A stretch of DNA of 52,074 nt from an uncultured Pelagibacteraceae bacterium (lineage in GTDB: Bacteria > Pseudomonadota > Alphaproteobacteria > Pelagibacterales > Pelagibacteraceae), in contig CACHTK010000004.1 in the NCBI GenBank assembly GCA_902582765.1, positions 1 to 52,074 of the forward strand, given 5' to 3'. A model generated the notes under the pieces. The model made no database searches, was not told where the DNA came from, and saw nothing but the letters and a program-made list of their open reading frames with translations. Below, piece after piece: positions 41,681 through 50,500 of this stretch (the first letter of the stretch is position 1; each line of letters begins with the position of its first letter). Both the position numbers and the translations under genes were made by a program.

Positions 41681-42691
41681 TTAGTTAGGTAACCAACTTT
41701 TCCATTTATCTGGATTGTTGTCCAACCACTCATTTACAACTTCTTTAACGTCTCTTTTTTTGATGTCAACTTCAACAAGCATCTTAGCTTGGTCTAAGTT
41801 TTCTAACTTCATTCTTTCAAAAAAAGCTTTTGCTTTAGCATGTTCTGGTTTAGCAAATGTGTCAGGATTTCCATAATTCATAGTGTAATCTTTATCCCAA
41901 CCAGTTGCTGGCCATCCATCTGTACCACAAGTTTTCCAGTTGTTTGCTTCAGTAAATGTGTCTCCTGCACAAGTTTTGTAGTCAGGAAGTTGAACTCCTA
42001 CCATGTCAAACTCACCAAAGAACCAGTGTGGTGACCATAAGTATAACAAGAACGGCTCTTTTCTCATGTAAGCAGCTTTTGCTTCTGCAATTGCAGCCGC
42101 TTCAGTACCTAGCTCATCTGCTTGGAAATCAATTCCTAAAAGATCAAGTCTTTTTTGGTCATGACAGTTCCAACCAGCTACAGGACATCCAATTAATCTT
42201 CCTTTACCGCCTGTTTCAATAGTTGCAAATTTAGCTTTATGTTTGTTTAAGTCTCTCCAAGTTTTAATGCCCAATTCATCTGCAGCATATTTAGGTATCC
42301 AGTAATCTGACATACCGATGATTCCAGTAGTTCCTAAAAGATCAACTGTTCCATCTCCTTTATAAGACTTTACTACTTTGCCGTCATAAATTAAATCTTC
42401 ATTAAACATTACATCGTCTGCTTCTGCATAACTTGGCCAACTCTCGCAAGCGAAATCAAGTTCTCCAGCTGCAATTGCTTCCCATAATCCAGTACCAGAA
42501 GGGAAAACTGTTTGTTTAACTTTATAGCCCATTTCTCTTTCAAGAATTGCTACTGCAACTTCACAAGTAATTATTCCACCTGTCCAGTCAGCAATAGCAG
42601 CATGTAATCTTTTTGCATTTGCCTGAGTAAGACTTGCAAATAAAATTACGAAAGATAAAAATAGAGCTGATATTGTTTTTGATAACCTCAT
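41681..42691 (-). CDS. Glycine betaine/carnitine-type periplasmic binding protein (ProX/OpuAC)
   Basis: This 336-residue precursor has a signal peptide of about 26 residues (MRLSKTISALFLSFVILFASLTQANA). The mature part follows the OpuAC fold: WTGGIITCEVAVAILEREMG, PSGTGLWEAIAAGELDFACE, SWPSY, GIIGMSDYWIPKYAADELGI and LYLWSPHWFFGEFD. The Trp/Tyr-rich segments are those that form the aromatic box binding a quaternary ammonium group. The gene has its own candidate promoter, a strong AGAGGA site and terminator, fitting high expression. Uptake of glycine betaine, carnitine, gamma-butyrobetaine or choline is likely; which one is not decided by sequence. Confidence 0.9.
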   Translation of the reverse strand: MRLSKTISALFLSFVILFASLTQANAKRLHAAIADWTGGIITCEVAVAILEREMGYKVKQTVFPSGTGLWEAIAAGELDFACESWPSYAEADDVMFNEDLIYDGKVVKSYKGDGTVDLLGTTGIIGMSDYWIPKYAADELGIKTWRDLNKHKAKFATIETGGKGRLIGCPVAGWNCHDQKRLDLLGIDFQADELGTEAAAIAEAKAAYMRKEPFLLYLWSPHWFFGEFDMVGVQLPDYKTCAGDTFTEANNWKTCGTDGWPATGWDKDYTMNYGNPDTFAKPEHAKAKAFFERMKLENLDQAKMLVEVDIKKRDVKEVVNEWLDNNPDKWKSWLPN

Positions 42692-42723
42692 TTATTTCCT
42701 CTCATTTAATTAATTAAAGTCTT

Positions 42724-42753
42724 ATCTTAAAACAAAAAATACTAGTTTGTAAA
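42724..42753 (-). promoter_or_regulatory. Candidate promoter for the ProX-like gene
   Basis: On the minus strand, TTTACA (plus 42748-42753) and TAAGAT (plus 42724-42729) are separated by 18 bases. The start point would be near 42717, 26 bases before ATG 42691. The ribosome site AGAGGA is at plus 42697-42702. Confidence 0.4.
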
Positions 42754-42780
42754 CTGTGAATAATGATGCTTTTACTTGAC

Positions 42781-44898
42781 TTATAAGCCTAAAGCTTCTC
42801 TCTGCTTTTTGGTCCAAGCAAGTGAAATTCTGTCAATAATTATTGCTAATAGCACAATACCTATACCTGCGGCTAAACCTCTTCCCGTGTCAGACCTTGC
42901 TAACCCATTAAATACTTCCAAACCTAACCCTTTTCCGCCTATCAATGGTGTAACGATTTGCATTGCGAAAGCCATAATTACTGTTTGATTAAATCCAATA
43001 ACTAAACTTGGAATTGCTAATGGAAATTTTATTTTGTTTAAAGTTTGTAGAAGAGTTCCTCCAAATGAACGTGATACCTCTGAATAAGTACCAGATACCT
43101 GAGTTAAACCTAAAGATGTTAATCGAATGATGGGTGGTATGGAGTATATTACTGTTGCTAGTACAGCAGATACTATTCCTCCTCCAAAAAACATCAAAAC
43201 AGGAATTAAATAACAAAAGTAAGGTAAAGTCTGCATGGCATCTAAAACCACGTTTTGAACATTTCTAAATCTTTCATTATAAGAAGCAATAATTCCAAGA
43301 GGAACTCCAATTATAAAACATAAAGCTACGGAGACCAAAACAGATGATAATGTAATCATTGATTGAGGCCATATCCCACAAGCACCAATAAAAAGTAATA
43401 ATATTGCTGTAATAATTGCAAATCTGATACCAACAGTAAAATATCCAATTGCTGCAAATACACCTAGTGTATACCACCACGGCACATGAGTTAGGAATAT
43501 ATCAAGTGGTCTTAAAAGTTTAAGATATACAAATCCTCTAAGAGCTTTTGTAAATGCAATAAAACCAGGATTAACAGTTAAAGACTCTACACTATTAGAA
43601 ATTGGTTGTCTTATTGATAATCTCCACTCTTCAGGAAATGATCCTATACTTATCATATAAGAATCAACGAATGATATAATCAGAACAAGTAAAAAAGATG
43701 GAATGATATAATATCTTCTAGAAATTATTTCACCAATATCTCTTGCTGTTTGTCTATTTGCTAACGAAATACAAAATTCAAATACATATGCAATAAATTT
43801 TGTCAAATTTGTACAAACAAAATTAATTAAACCACCTAAAAATTCTAAAGGCTTTTCTATAATTCTTGCTATAGTAAATTTTTCCCAAGATTGAGGAAGC
43901 AAATAAAATTTTTGAACGTTCGATGGAAGTATTTGTTTCGTTTTACTAAATGACATACTAAATCTATCAAACATTATTGCCATGAAGAGAATACACAGTC
44001 CTCCTTCCATTGCCCATCCAACATCAAGTCTTCTAATTGCTTGCCATACTTGACCACCGATCCCTTCAGCTCCAATAAAACATGCTAAAACTACAAGCGC
44101 TAAAGCCATCATTATCACCTGATTAATTCCCATCATTATACTTGGAAGTGAAAGTGGAATTTTAATTTTAAATAGGAGTTGTAATTTACTTGATCCAAAT
44201 GAGGTTGCAGATTCTATTGTTTCTGCTGAAACTTGTCTTATACCGGTATTTGTTAATCTTATGATCGGAGGCATAGAGTAAATCATTGTGGCTAATATTG
44301 CTGGAGCCCCTCCAATTCCAAAAAAGAAAAGAGCTGGAAAAAGATAAACAAACGCAGGCATTACTTGCATTGTATCTAAAATAGGCTTCATAAAATTTTC
44401 AAACCTGTCACTTTGTGAACAAAGCACACCTAGGGTAACTCCAACTACTACACATAATAAAACAGATAAACCCATCAACGCCACTGTTTGCAGAGACGGT
44501 TCCCACATTCCTGTTGCACCCCAAAAATAAATAACGAATAAAGAGTACAATCCTAATCTCAAACCACCTGCAATTAAGCAGGGTAAAAATATTAATGCAG
44601 CAATTAATAGCCAGGGAGAGTCAATCAAAAAATCTTCAACGAAGTAATACACATTTTTTATATAACTAGCTATTATTTTGGTAATCCATCTATAATTTTT
44701 TTTTAAATAATCTTCACCTTCATTAACCCATGCTGTAAATGTAAATTGGTCAGTGACAACCTTTGGCATTTTTGAAGGACCATCGCTTTGAAAAGATAAC
44801 CACAGTGCAACTAAAAATGTTATTAAGATTACAGAATATGTAAAAATATTTTTTGATGAATTTGGCTTTCCTTGGATACTTGCTATTTCAGATGACAT
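42781..44898 (-). CDS. ProW/OpuAB-type permease, double-length fusion of two permease domains
   Basis: At 705 residues this is about twice the usual 280-350 of ProW. Two homologous inner-membrane permease domains are seen. The first spans about 85-325 and contains MQVMPAFVYLFPALFFFGIG and YSMPPIIRLTNTGIRQVSAE. The second spans about 465-705 and contains MQTLPYFCYLIPVLMFFGGG and YSIPPIIRLTSLGLTQVSGT. Each holds its own EAA-type coupling region (ESATSFGSSKLQLLFKIKIP and EVSRSFGGTLLQTLNKIKFP). An extra linker with membrane helices joins the halves. One chain could thus supply both transmembrane halves, with two different ProV-type ATPases (38716 and 44978). It is 89 bases before the ProX-like gene. 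Confidence 0.9.
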   Translation of the reverse strand: MSSEIASIQGKPNSSKNIFTYSVILITFLVALWLSFQSDGPSKMPKVVTDQFTFTAWVNEGEDYLKKNYRWITKIIASYIKNVYYFVEDFLIDSPWLLIAALIFLPCLIAGGLRLGLYSLFVIYFWGATGMWEPSLQTVALMGLSVLLCVVVGVTLGVLCSQSDRFENFMKPILDTMQVMPAFVYLFPALFFFGIGGAPAILATMIYSMPPIIRLTNTGIRQVSAETIESATSFGSSKLQLLFKIKIPLSLPSIMMGINQVIMMALALVVLACFIGAEGIGGQVWQAIRRLDVGWAMEGGLCILFMAIMFDRFSMSFSKTKQILPSNVQKFYLLPQSWEKFTIARIIEKPLEFLGGLINFVCTNLTKFIAYVFEFCISLANRQTARDIGEIISRRYYIIPSFLLVLIISFVDSYMISIGSFPEEWRLSIRQPISNSVESLTVNPGFIAFTKALRGFVYLKLLRPLDIFLTHVPWWYTLGVFAAIGYFTVGIRFAIITAILLLFIGACGIWPQSMITLSSVLVSVALCFIIGVPLGIIASYNERFRNVQNVVLDAMQTLPYFCYLIPVLMFFGGGIVSAVLATVIYSIPPIIRLTSLGLTQVSGTYSEVSRSFGGTLLQTLNKIKFPLAIPSLVIGFNQTVIMAFAMQIVTPLIGGKGLGLEVFNGLARSDTGRGLAAGIGIVLLAIIIDRISLAWTKKQREALGL

Positions 44899-44957
44899 AT
44901 TATCTAAAATTTAAAATAAATAATTTTACTTTTAAAGAAAAATATTGTCTATTTTTG

Positions 44958-44973
44958 TGTTATTAAAATAACA
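44958..44973. promoter_or_regulatory. Palindromic operator-like site just upstream of the second ProV-type gene
   Basis: TGTTATT (44958-44964) and AATAACA (44967-44973) form an inverted repeat with a two-base centre, ending four bases before ATG 44978. No Shine-Dalgarno follows. The site lies in the 79-base divergent region between the proW-like and proV-like genes and could control one or both. Confidence 0.45.
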
Positions 44974-44977
44974 AAAT

Positions 44978-46024
44978 ATGAATAATCAACCAAAAATAAC
45001 TTGTTCAAATGTTTGGAAATTATTTGGTTCTGACGAACAAAGAATAATTAAAGATTTAGATAAAAGCTTATCAATAAAAGAAGTTCAAGAAAAGACCGGA
45101 CATGTAGTTGCAGTAAAAGATGTTAGCTTTTCAATTGAGAAAGGTGAGACATTTGTTGTAATGGGTTTATCAGGAAGTGGAAAATCAACCTTAGTTAGAT
45201 GTATTTCAAGATTAATTGAACCAACTTCTGGAACAGTTAAAATGGATGATGTTGATGTAACGAAAATGAGTGGAAGAGATTTGTTAGATTTACGAAGAAA
45301 TAAAATGAGTATGGTTTTTCAACACTTTGGTCTGTTTCCACATAGAACTGTTATTGAAAATATTGGTTATGGCTTGGAGATTAGAGGAAATAAAAAAAAT
45401 GATCGAATAGAAAAGTCAATGGAAGTTTTAAAAATGGTTGGTTTGGAAGGCTGGCATAATAATTATCCAAGAGAGTTGTCTGGAGGTATGCAACAAAGAG
45501 TGGGTTTAGCTCGTGCATTAGCTGTAGATCCAGAAATTTTAATTTTTGATGAACCTTTTTCAGCATTAGATCCATTAATTAGAAGAGAAATGCAGGATGA
45601 ACTATTAAAGATTCAAGAAAAATTACAGAAGACAATGGTATTTATTACTCACGATTTCTTAGAGGCAATTAAAATGGGTGATCATATAGCAATTATGAAA
45701 GATGGAGAAGTTTCTCAAGTAGGGACACCAGAAGAAATTGTTGCTAACCCCAAAGATCAATATGTAAAAGATTTTTGCGAAGACGTACCAAAATACAAAG
45801 TACTTAGTGCAAGCAAAGTAATGAGGGAAGAATGTTGTGACGATACAAAAAAAATGTTTGAAAACGGATCAAATAATATTCCTCACAATTCAAAAATAGA
45901 AACTTTAATTGATAAGCTTGTCGATACAGATCAGAAATTTCCAGTGGTCAATAGTGAGACAGGTGAACTTATTGGTGAAATTGATAGAGCAATAGTTATG
46001 AAATCAATGAAATCTGCTAGTTAA
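44978..46024 (+). CDS. Glycine betaine/carnitine-type ABC importer ATP-binding protein (ProV/OpuAA), copy 2
   Basis: This 348-residue ATPase has the ProV N-terminal extension (SNVWKLFGSDEQRIIKDLDK), Walker A GLSGSGKST, Q-loop VFQHFGLFPH, signature LSGGMQQRVGLARAL, Walker B ILIFDEPFSALDP, and switch His in FITHDFLEAI. The C-terminal about 95 residues resemble a partial CBS-type regulatory domain ending KFPVVNSETGELIGEIDRAI. It diverges from the ProW double permease. It differs from copy 1 throughout the linker and tail, so the importer may use a heterodimeric ATPase. The stop overlaps the convergent EamA gene by eight bases. Confidence 0.9.
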   Translation: MNNQPKITCSNVWKLFGSDEQRIIKDLDKSLSIKEVQEKTGHVVAVKDVSFSIEKGETFVVMGLSGSGKSTLVRCISRLIEPTSGTVKMDDVDVTKMSGRDLLDLRRNKMSMVFQHFGLFPHRTVIENIGYGLEIRGNKKNDRIEKSMEVLKMVGLEGWHNNYPRELSGGMQQRVGLARALAVDPEILIFDEPFSALDPLIRREMQDELLKIQEKLQKTMVFITHDFLEAIKMGDHIAIMKDGEVSQVGTPEEIVANPKDQYVKDFCEDVPKYKVLSASKVMREECCDDTKKMFENGSNNIPHNSKIETLIDKLVDTDQKFPVVNSETGELIGEIDRAIVMKSMKSAS

Positions 46025-46949
46025 TTTCTCTACTCACCTTAGTTTTTTTTTGTTTTACTTTATCTCTCCAAATTATAATCATTCCAGCAAACACAATTAC
46101 GAAAACTCCTGGAAATAATTGTTCCCAAGGAGCCTCATTAAAAAATAACCAACCTAAAACAAATGATGAAGGAATGCCAAAATATTCAAACGAAGCCATC
46201 TTACTTGCTGAGATTAATCTATAAGAATAGATAAAAAGTATTGCTGCTGTACCTCCAAGAATACCAGTTAATGTCATAAGAAAAAAATCTTGGGTACTTT
46301 TTATTTCTGCATGTCCAGTAGTCAATAAAAACAGTACAACACCACCAATTACATTAAATATTAAAGTGTATAACTGAATTTTTGCTGTTGAGTGACCATC
46401 GGGTATAAATTTTAAAATTATCACACTCAACGCCCAAGCAATTGCCGTTAAAATTGGAAATATTGAGTAAAAGCTAAAAATATCACTTCCAGGCTGAACA
46501 ATTAAAACAACTCCAAAAAAACCTATAAAAATTGCAGACCATCTATAAACACCAACTTTATCCTTTAAAAAAATTATTGATAAAATTACAATGAAAAATG
46601 GCGAAGAAAATGTAAGAACCATAGCGGTTGCAAATTCTAAATTAATAACTGAAATAAATATAAATATGTTCATTGATAAGAAAGCCAAACCTCTAAAAAA
46701 GCTTAAAACAATAAATTTGCTGTTAAGGTTTTTAAAAACTGAAATATATTCTTTAGTAAATAAAATAAGTATAAATAAAGGAATTACGCCCGCAATATTT
46801 CTAAAAACTGCTAACTGAATCACAGTATATTCATTGCCCATAAACTTTATTACAACCATATACATATCCACACATAGGATTGCTAAGAGCATAGTAACTA
46901 TTGCTAAATACGTTTTTTTTAAATCTGTATTCTCAGACAAAATATTCAT
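46017..46949 (-). CDS. EamA/DMT-family transporter
   Basis: This 310-residue, ten-helix EamA protein has VTMLLAILCVDMYMVVIKFM in the first repeat and ILTAIAWALSVIILKFIPDG opening the second, with a basic C-terminal tail (WRDKVKQKKTKVSREI). It resembles the exporter at 27915 in its ...KDKVGVYRWSAIFIGFFGV segment (compare EQIGIRRWSAITVGFIGV), so the two are probably paralogues. It diverges from the Fe-alcohol dehydrogenase gene with a 36-base spacer. The substrate is unknown. Confidence 0.85.
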   Translation of the reverse strand: MNILSENTDLKKTYLAIVTMLLAILCVDMYMVVIKFMGNEYTVIQLAVFRNIAGVIPLFILILFTKEYISVFKNLNSKFIVLSFFRGLAFLSMNIFIFISVINLEFATAMVLTFSSPFFIVILSIIFLKDKVGVYRWSAIFIGFFGVVLIVQPGSDIFSFYSIFPILTAIAWALSVIILKFIPDGHSTAKIQLYTLIFNVIGGVVLFLLTTGHAEIKSTQDFFLMTLTGILGGTAAILFIYSYRLISASKMASFEYFGIPSSFVLGWLFFNEAPWEQLFPGVFVIVFAGMIIIWRDKVKQKKTKVSREIN

Positions 46950-46985
46950 TTATAATCTTTTAAAATTGTATACTTTATAAAATAA

Positions 46986-48176
46986 ATGCAAAGTTTTAAA
47001 CTTAACGAAACTGATATTTTATCTAATCAAGATTGGACGTTTCCTACTAACATTGCTTATGGCCCTGGCAGATTAAAAGAAATAGGAAGTATTTGTAATA
47101 ATTTAAATATTAAAAATCCGTTAATAGTTACAGATAAAGGAAGTCCAAAATTACCATTTATTATAAATTTACAAAGCTATCTTAATAGCTCAAATATAGA
47201 ATCAGATTTATTTTTTGATATATCTCCAAATCCTCGAGAAGACGAAGTTTCAAATGGTGTTAGTAAATTTAAAGATGGTAACCATGACGCTATAATTGCA
47301 ATTGGCGGAGGTAGTGCTATGGATGGAGGAAAATTAATTTGTCTCACAGCGAACAATGACGTTCCATTAAGAGATTTTGAGTTTGAATTAACTCCGCCTA
47401 AAATTAGCAAGGATAACCCATTCCCAAAAATTATAACTATTCCAACAACTGCTGGAACTGGAGCTGAAACAGAAATTTCAGCTATGGTTACTTATTTAAA
47501 AGAAGGTATGAAATTTTGTATGTGGCACCCAGATGTTAGACCTTCCTTAGCATTGTTAGATCCAGAACTTACAATTGGATTACCAGCAAATTTAACGGCA
47601 TGGACTGGTGCAGATGCTTTAATCCATGGTATAGAGGGTTATTGTGTTCCTGGTTTCAATCCAATGTGTGATGGTGCTGCTTTAGAAGGTTTATCTTTGA
47701 TATCAAAATCTTTAGTTACAGCTGTAGAAGATCCTAGCAATATAGTTGCAAGAGGTGGAATGCATGTTGGATCTTGTTTAGCAGGAATTTCTTTTTTAAA
47801 AGGTTTAGGATTAGTACATGCTATTGCTCATATGGTTGGAGCCGAATACAATACTCATCACGGACTAACGAATGCAATAATATTACCTGTAGTTTTAAAA
47901 TATAATTTACCAGGTATGGAAGAAAAAGTTAAAAGAATGTCAGAGGCTATGCAATTCAAAGATCATTCTGTAGATGCATTTATATCAAACATTGAAAACA
48001 TTCTTGATAGAATTAAAATTCCAAAAAGTTTAAGCGAAATTGGAGTCCCCGAGGATTGTGTTGATAGAATTGCTGAAAAATCAATGAAAGATCAAGCCTA
48101 TGCACAAAATCCTAGAAAAGCAACTTTAGAAGAAATAAAGGAAATTACTCTAGCATCCATTAAAAAAGCTCGGTAA
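46986..48176 (+). CDS. Iron-containing alcohol dehydrogenase
   Basis: This 396-residue group III alcohol dehydrogenase has the NAD-binding GGGSAMDGGKLI motif near residues 101-112. TIPTTAGTGAETE is at about 150-162. The metal ligands Asp about 209 and His about 213 are in GADALIHGIEGYC, with His residues in LVHAIAHMVGAEYNTHHGL (about 278-296). Family members oxidise alcohols or reduce aldehydes, including 4-hydroxybutyrate, lactaldehyde and 1,3-propanediol. The substrate is not clear. The amidase gene follows 12 bases later and probably shares its transcript. Confidence 0.9.
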   Translation: MQSFKLNETDILSNQDWTFPTNIAYGPGRLKEIGSICNNLNIKNPLIVTDKGSPKLPFIINLQSYLNSSNIESDLFFDISPNPREDEVSNGVSKFKDGNHDAIIAIGGGSAMDGGKLICLTANNDVPLRDFEFELTPPKISKDNPFPKIITIPTTAGTGAETEISAMVTYLKEGMKFCMWHPDVRPSLALLDPELTIGLPANLTAWTGADALIHGIEGYCVPGFNPMCDGAALEGLSLISKSLVTAVEDPSNIVARGGMHVGSCLAGISFLKGLGLVHAIAHMVGAEYNTHHGLTNAIILPVVLKYNLPGMEEKVKRMSEAMQFKDHSVDAFISNIENILDRIKIPKSLSEIGVPEDCVDRIAEKSMKDQAYAQNPRKATLEEIKEITLASIKKAR

Positions 48177-48188
48177 TAGTAAATTCCA

Positions 48189-49607
48189 ATGCTTGAAAAT
48201 AGATCAATTAAAAAAATTATCTCTTTAATTAATAAAAAAGAGATTTCAGTAAAAGAAGTTGTTAACTTTTACTTAGAAAGAATTAAAAAATATAACCCTT
48301 CTCTAAACGCCATTGTCTCAATTAAAGATGAAGAACAAATACTGAATGAGGCTAATGATAAAGATAAACACTTTGATAAAAGTAAACCATTGTTTGGTCT
48401 TCCTTTGGCATCAAAAGATTTATTAGACGTTGTTGATTTTCCAACTACTTATGGTTTTCCAGGGTATAAAGATTATTTTCCAAACAAAAATTCCATTATT
48501 GTTGATCGCCAATTAGATGCTGGGGGTATCATGATAGGTAAAACAAATACCGCAGAGTTAGGCGTAGGTGCACATACAGCGAATAGATTATTTGGAATAA
48601 CACCAAACATTTATGGTAATACTCAATCATCAGGTGGATCAAGTGGTGGTGCTGGTGTTGCAGTTGCAGCAAATTTACTGCCATTTGCAGATGGTACAGA
48701 TATGATGGGTTCTTGTAGAACACCTGCTGCTTACGCAAATGTCTATGGTTTTAGACCAACACCAGGGTTACTTCCTGATTATCGAACAAATGAAAAAAAG
48801 AAACATCTTCCAGTTATTTCAACACCAGGATGTCTTGCAAGAACACCTGATGATATGTCTATTCTTTTAGATGTTATAGTTGGAAAACATAAAGAAGATC
48901 CAATTTCTTTCAGTTTAGATAATTCTTTTAGTGAGGCTAATATAAATGACCAAAAATTCTCAAAAATAAAAATAGGATGGTTATCTGACATGAATGGAAA
49001 TTATCAATATGATCCTGAGGTAATTGAAATATGCAACAAACAATTAATCAATATTGAAAAGCATAAAGTTGTAATTGAGCACTTAAAACCAAAAATAGAT
49101 GCTCATAAATTATGGAATTGCTGGGGAACGTTGAGAGCAAAAAGTATTTATGAGGATATTATTACAATGAATATAAATGATGTTAATGAAATGACTCCAC
49201 AGGCAATATGGGAATACAATAAAGGCATCAAGCTCACAGAGGAAGATGTAAAATCTGCTCTTAACTCAAGAATTGAATTATCAAATGATGTAAATAGTTT
49301 GTTTGGTGATTTTGATTTTTTAGCTTTACCATCTCAACAATCATTTCCTTTTGATAAAAATTTAAGACACCCAGAAAAAATAAATGATAAATTAATGGAC
49401 ACTTACCATAGATGGATTGAAATACATATATTTGCTAGTCTTTTTTACTTACCATCAATTTCTTTACCTATTGGTTTTAATAAAGAGGGATTTCCAATAG
49501 GTATTCAAATTATAGCTAAACAAAAAGAAGATTTAAAAGTGATGTCTTTTGCAAAAAGATATGAAGAAATTTTTAATTTTTCTAAAATTGAACCAAAATT
49601 AAACTAA
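48189..49607 (+). CDS. Amidase signature-family hydrolase
   Basis: This 472-residue amidase signature protein has the catalytic triad Lys76 (LPLASKDLLD), cis-Ser151 (SSGGSSGGAG) and nucleophile Ser175 (TDMMGSCRTPAA). The 24-residue spacing between the two serines is normal. The nucleophile motif is MMGSCRTP rather than the more common GGSIRxP, a small departure. It hydrolyses an amide to acid and ammonia or amine; the substrate is unknown. It sits between the alcohol dehydrogenase and an EamA exporter, with the latter ATG overlapping its stop by one base. Confidence 0.9.
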   Translation: MLENRSIKKIISLINKKEISVKEVVNFYLERIKKYNPSLNAIVSIKDEEQILNEANDKDKHFDKSKPLFGLPLASKDLLDVVDFPTTYGFPGYKDYFPNKNSIIVDRQLDAGGIMIGKTNTAELGVGAHTANRLFGITPNIYGNTQSSGGSSGGAGVAVAANLLPFADGTDMMGSCRTPAAYANVYGFRPTPGLLPDYRTNEKKKHLPVISTPGCLARTPDDMSILLDVIVGKHKEDPISFSLDNSFSEANINDQKFSKIKIGWLSDMNGNYQYDPEVIEICNKQLINIEKHKVVIEHLKPKIDAHKLWNCWGTLRAKSIYEDIITMNINDVNEMTPQAIWEYNKGIKLTEEDVKSALNSRIELSNDVNSLFGDFDFLALPSQQSFPFDKNLRHPEKINDKLMDTYHRWIEIHIFASLFYLPSISLPIGFNKEGFPIGIQIIAKQKEDLKVMSFAKRYEEIFNFSKIEPKLN

Positions 49608-50500
49608 TGGTCAGACACAAACATCATTTTAAAATAGCTTTTGCATTAGCTATTGCTGCTGGATCATGGGGAGTTTATTGGCTTCCTCAAAGAATTTTAG
49701 AAGATGGTGGTCTTACTGGAGGTTGGGGAACTATTTCTCAAATGATGATTGGTATTATATTGCTTACACCTTTCTCTTTATGGAGAAAATTAAAAGGTCG
49801 AACATCAGGATTAGAAATTCCCTTTGTTGGTTTTTTAACTGGTAGTGGTTTTATATGTTACGCATTAAGTTTTTTATTAACAGATGTTGTTCGAGCATTG
49901 ATCATGTTTTACATGATACCTATCTGGACAACCATATTTGAAATATATTTTTTAAAGAAAAGGCCTGGTTTAGAAAGGGTTTTAACACTAAGTTTAGCGC
50001 TTGGAGGTTTGTGGGTTGTTTTCAGTCAATCTAATATTATACCATTACCACAAAATGCAGGAGATTTGTTGGCTCTGGTCGGAGGTGTACTTTTTGGAGC
50101 TGGCTTAGTACGTTTAGAAATTACAAAAACAGATGGTGTTTTTCCAGTAATATTTTCATTTTTTGTTTATGGAACAATATTTAATATTTTTGCTGGCTTT
50201 ATTTTAAAAGATTATCTAGGACCTATGCCACCTATTGAAGCTTTTACATCAATGTTCACTTTTTTAGTTCTTATTTCAGTATTTTATTTTATTCCAACAG
50301 GGGTAGTTATCATGTGGTCACCCTCAGTATTAGGAGCAGGTCTTTGTGCAATTTTATATTTAAGCGAAGTAGTTGTTGGAGTTATATCAGCTGGTATTTT
50401 AACAGACGAAACATTTGGTTGGCGAGAAGTTGTAGGAAGTGCAATGATTGTTTTAGGAGGAGTATTAGCCGTAGTGCTTGCACCAAAAGACGAAAAATAA
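49607..50500 (+). CDS. EamA/DMT-family transporter
   Basis: This 297-residue membrane protein of the DMT superfamily has a short basic N-terminus (MVRHKHHFK), then FALAIAAGSWGVYWLPQRIL. The second half has LALVGGVLFGAGLVRLEITK and VVGSAMIVLGGVLAVVLAPK at the C-terminus. It is more divergent than the other four EamA proteins in the window (Trp-rich first helix, GLTGGWGTISQ loop). Start and stop are coupled to the amidase before and the methyltransferase after with no spacer. A role in exporting a product of those enzymes is possible. Confidence 0.83.
   Translation: MVRHKHHFKIAFALAIAAGSWGVYWLPQRILEDGGLTGGWGTISQMMIGIILLTPFSLWRKLKGRTSGLEIPFVGFLTGSGFICYALSFLLTDVVRALIMFYMIPIWTTIFEIYFLKKRPGLERVLTLSLALGGLWVVFSQSNIIPLPQNAGDLLALVGGVLFGAGLVRLEITKTDGVFPVIFSFFVYGTIFNIFAGFILKDYLGPMPPIEAFTSMFTFLVLISVFYFIPTGVVIMWSPSVLGAGLCAILYLSEVVVGVISAGILTDETFGWREVVGSAMIVLGGVLAVVLAPKDEK

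Noticed and set aside
42699..42720. AT-only palindrome TTTAATTAATTAAA upstream of the ProX-like gene as an operator
   Set aside because: Its information content is very low in this base composition; noted only as part of the shared binding-protein leader.
42776..43480. Several ORFs of 60-90 codons overlapping the ProW double permease in other frames
   Set aside because: They are low-complexity or odd-composition shadows of a clearly coding permease frame.
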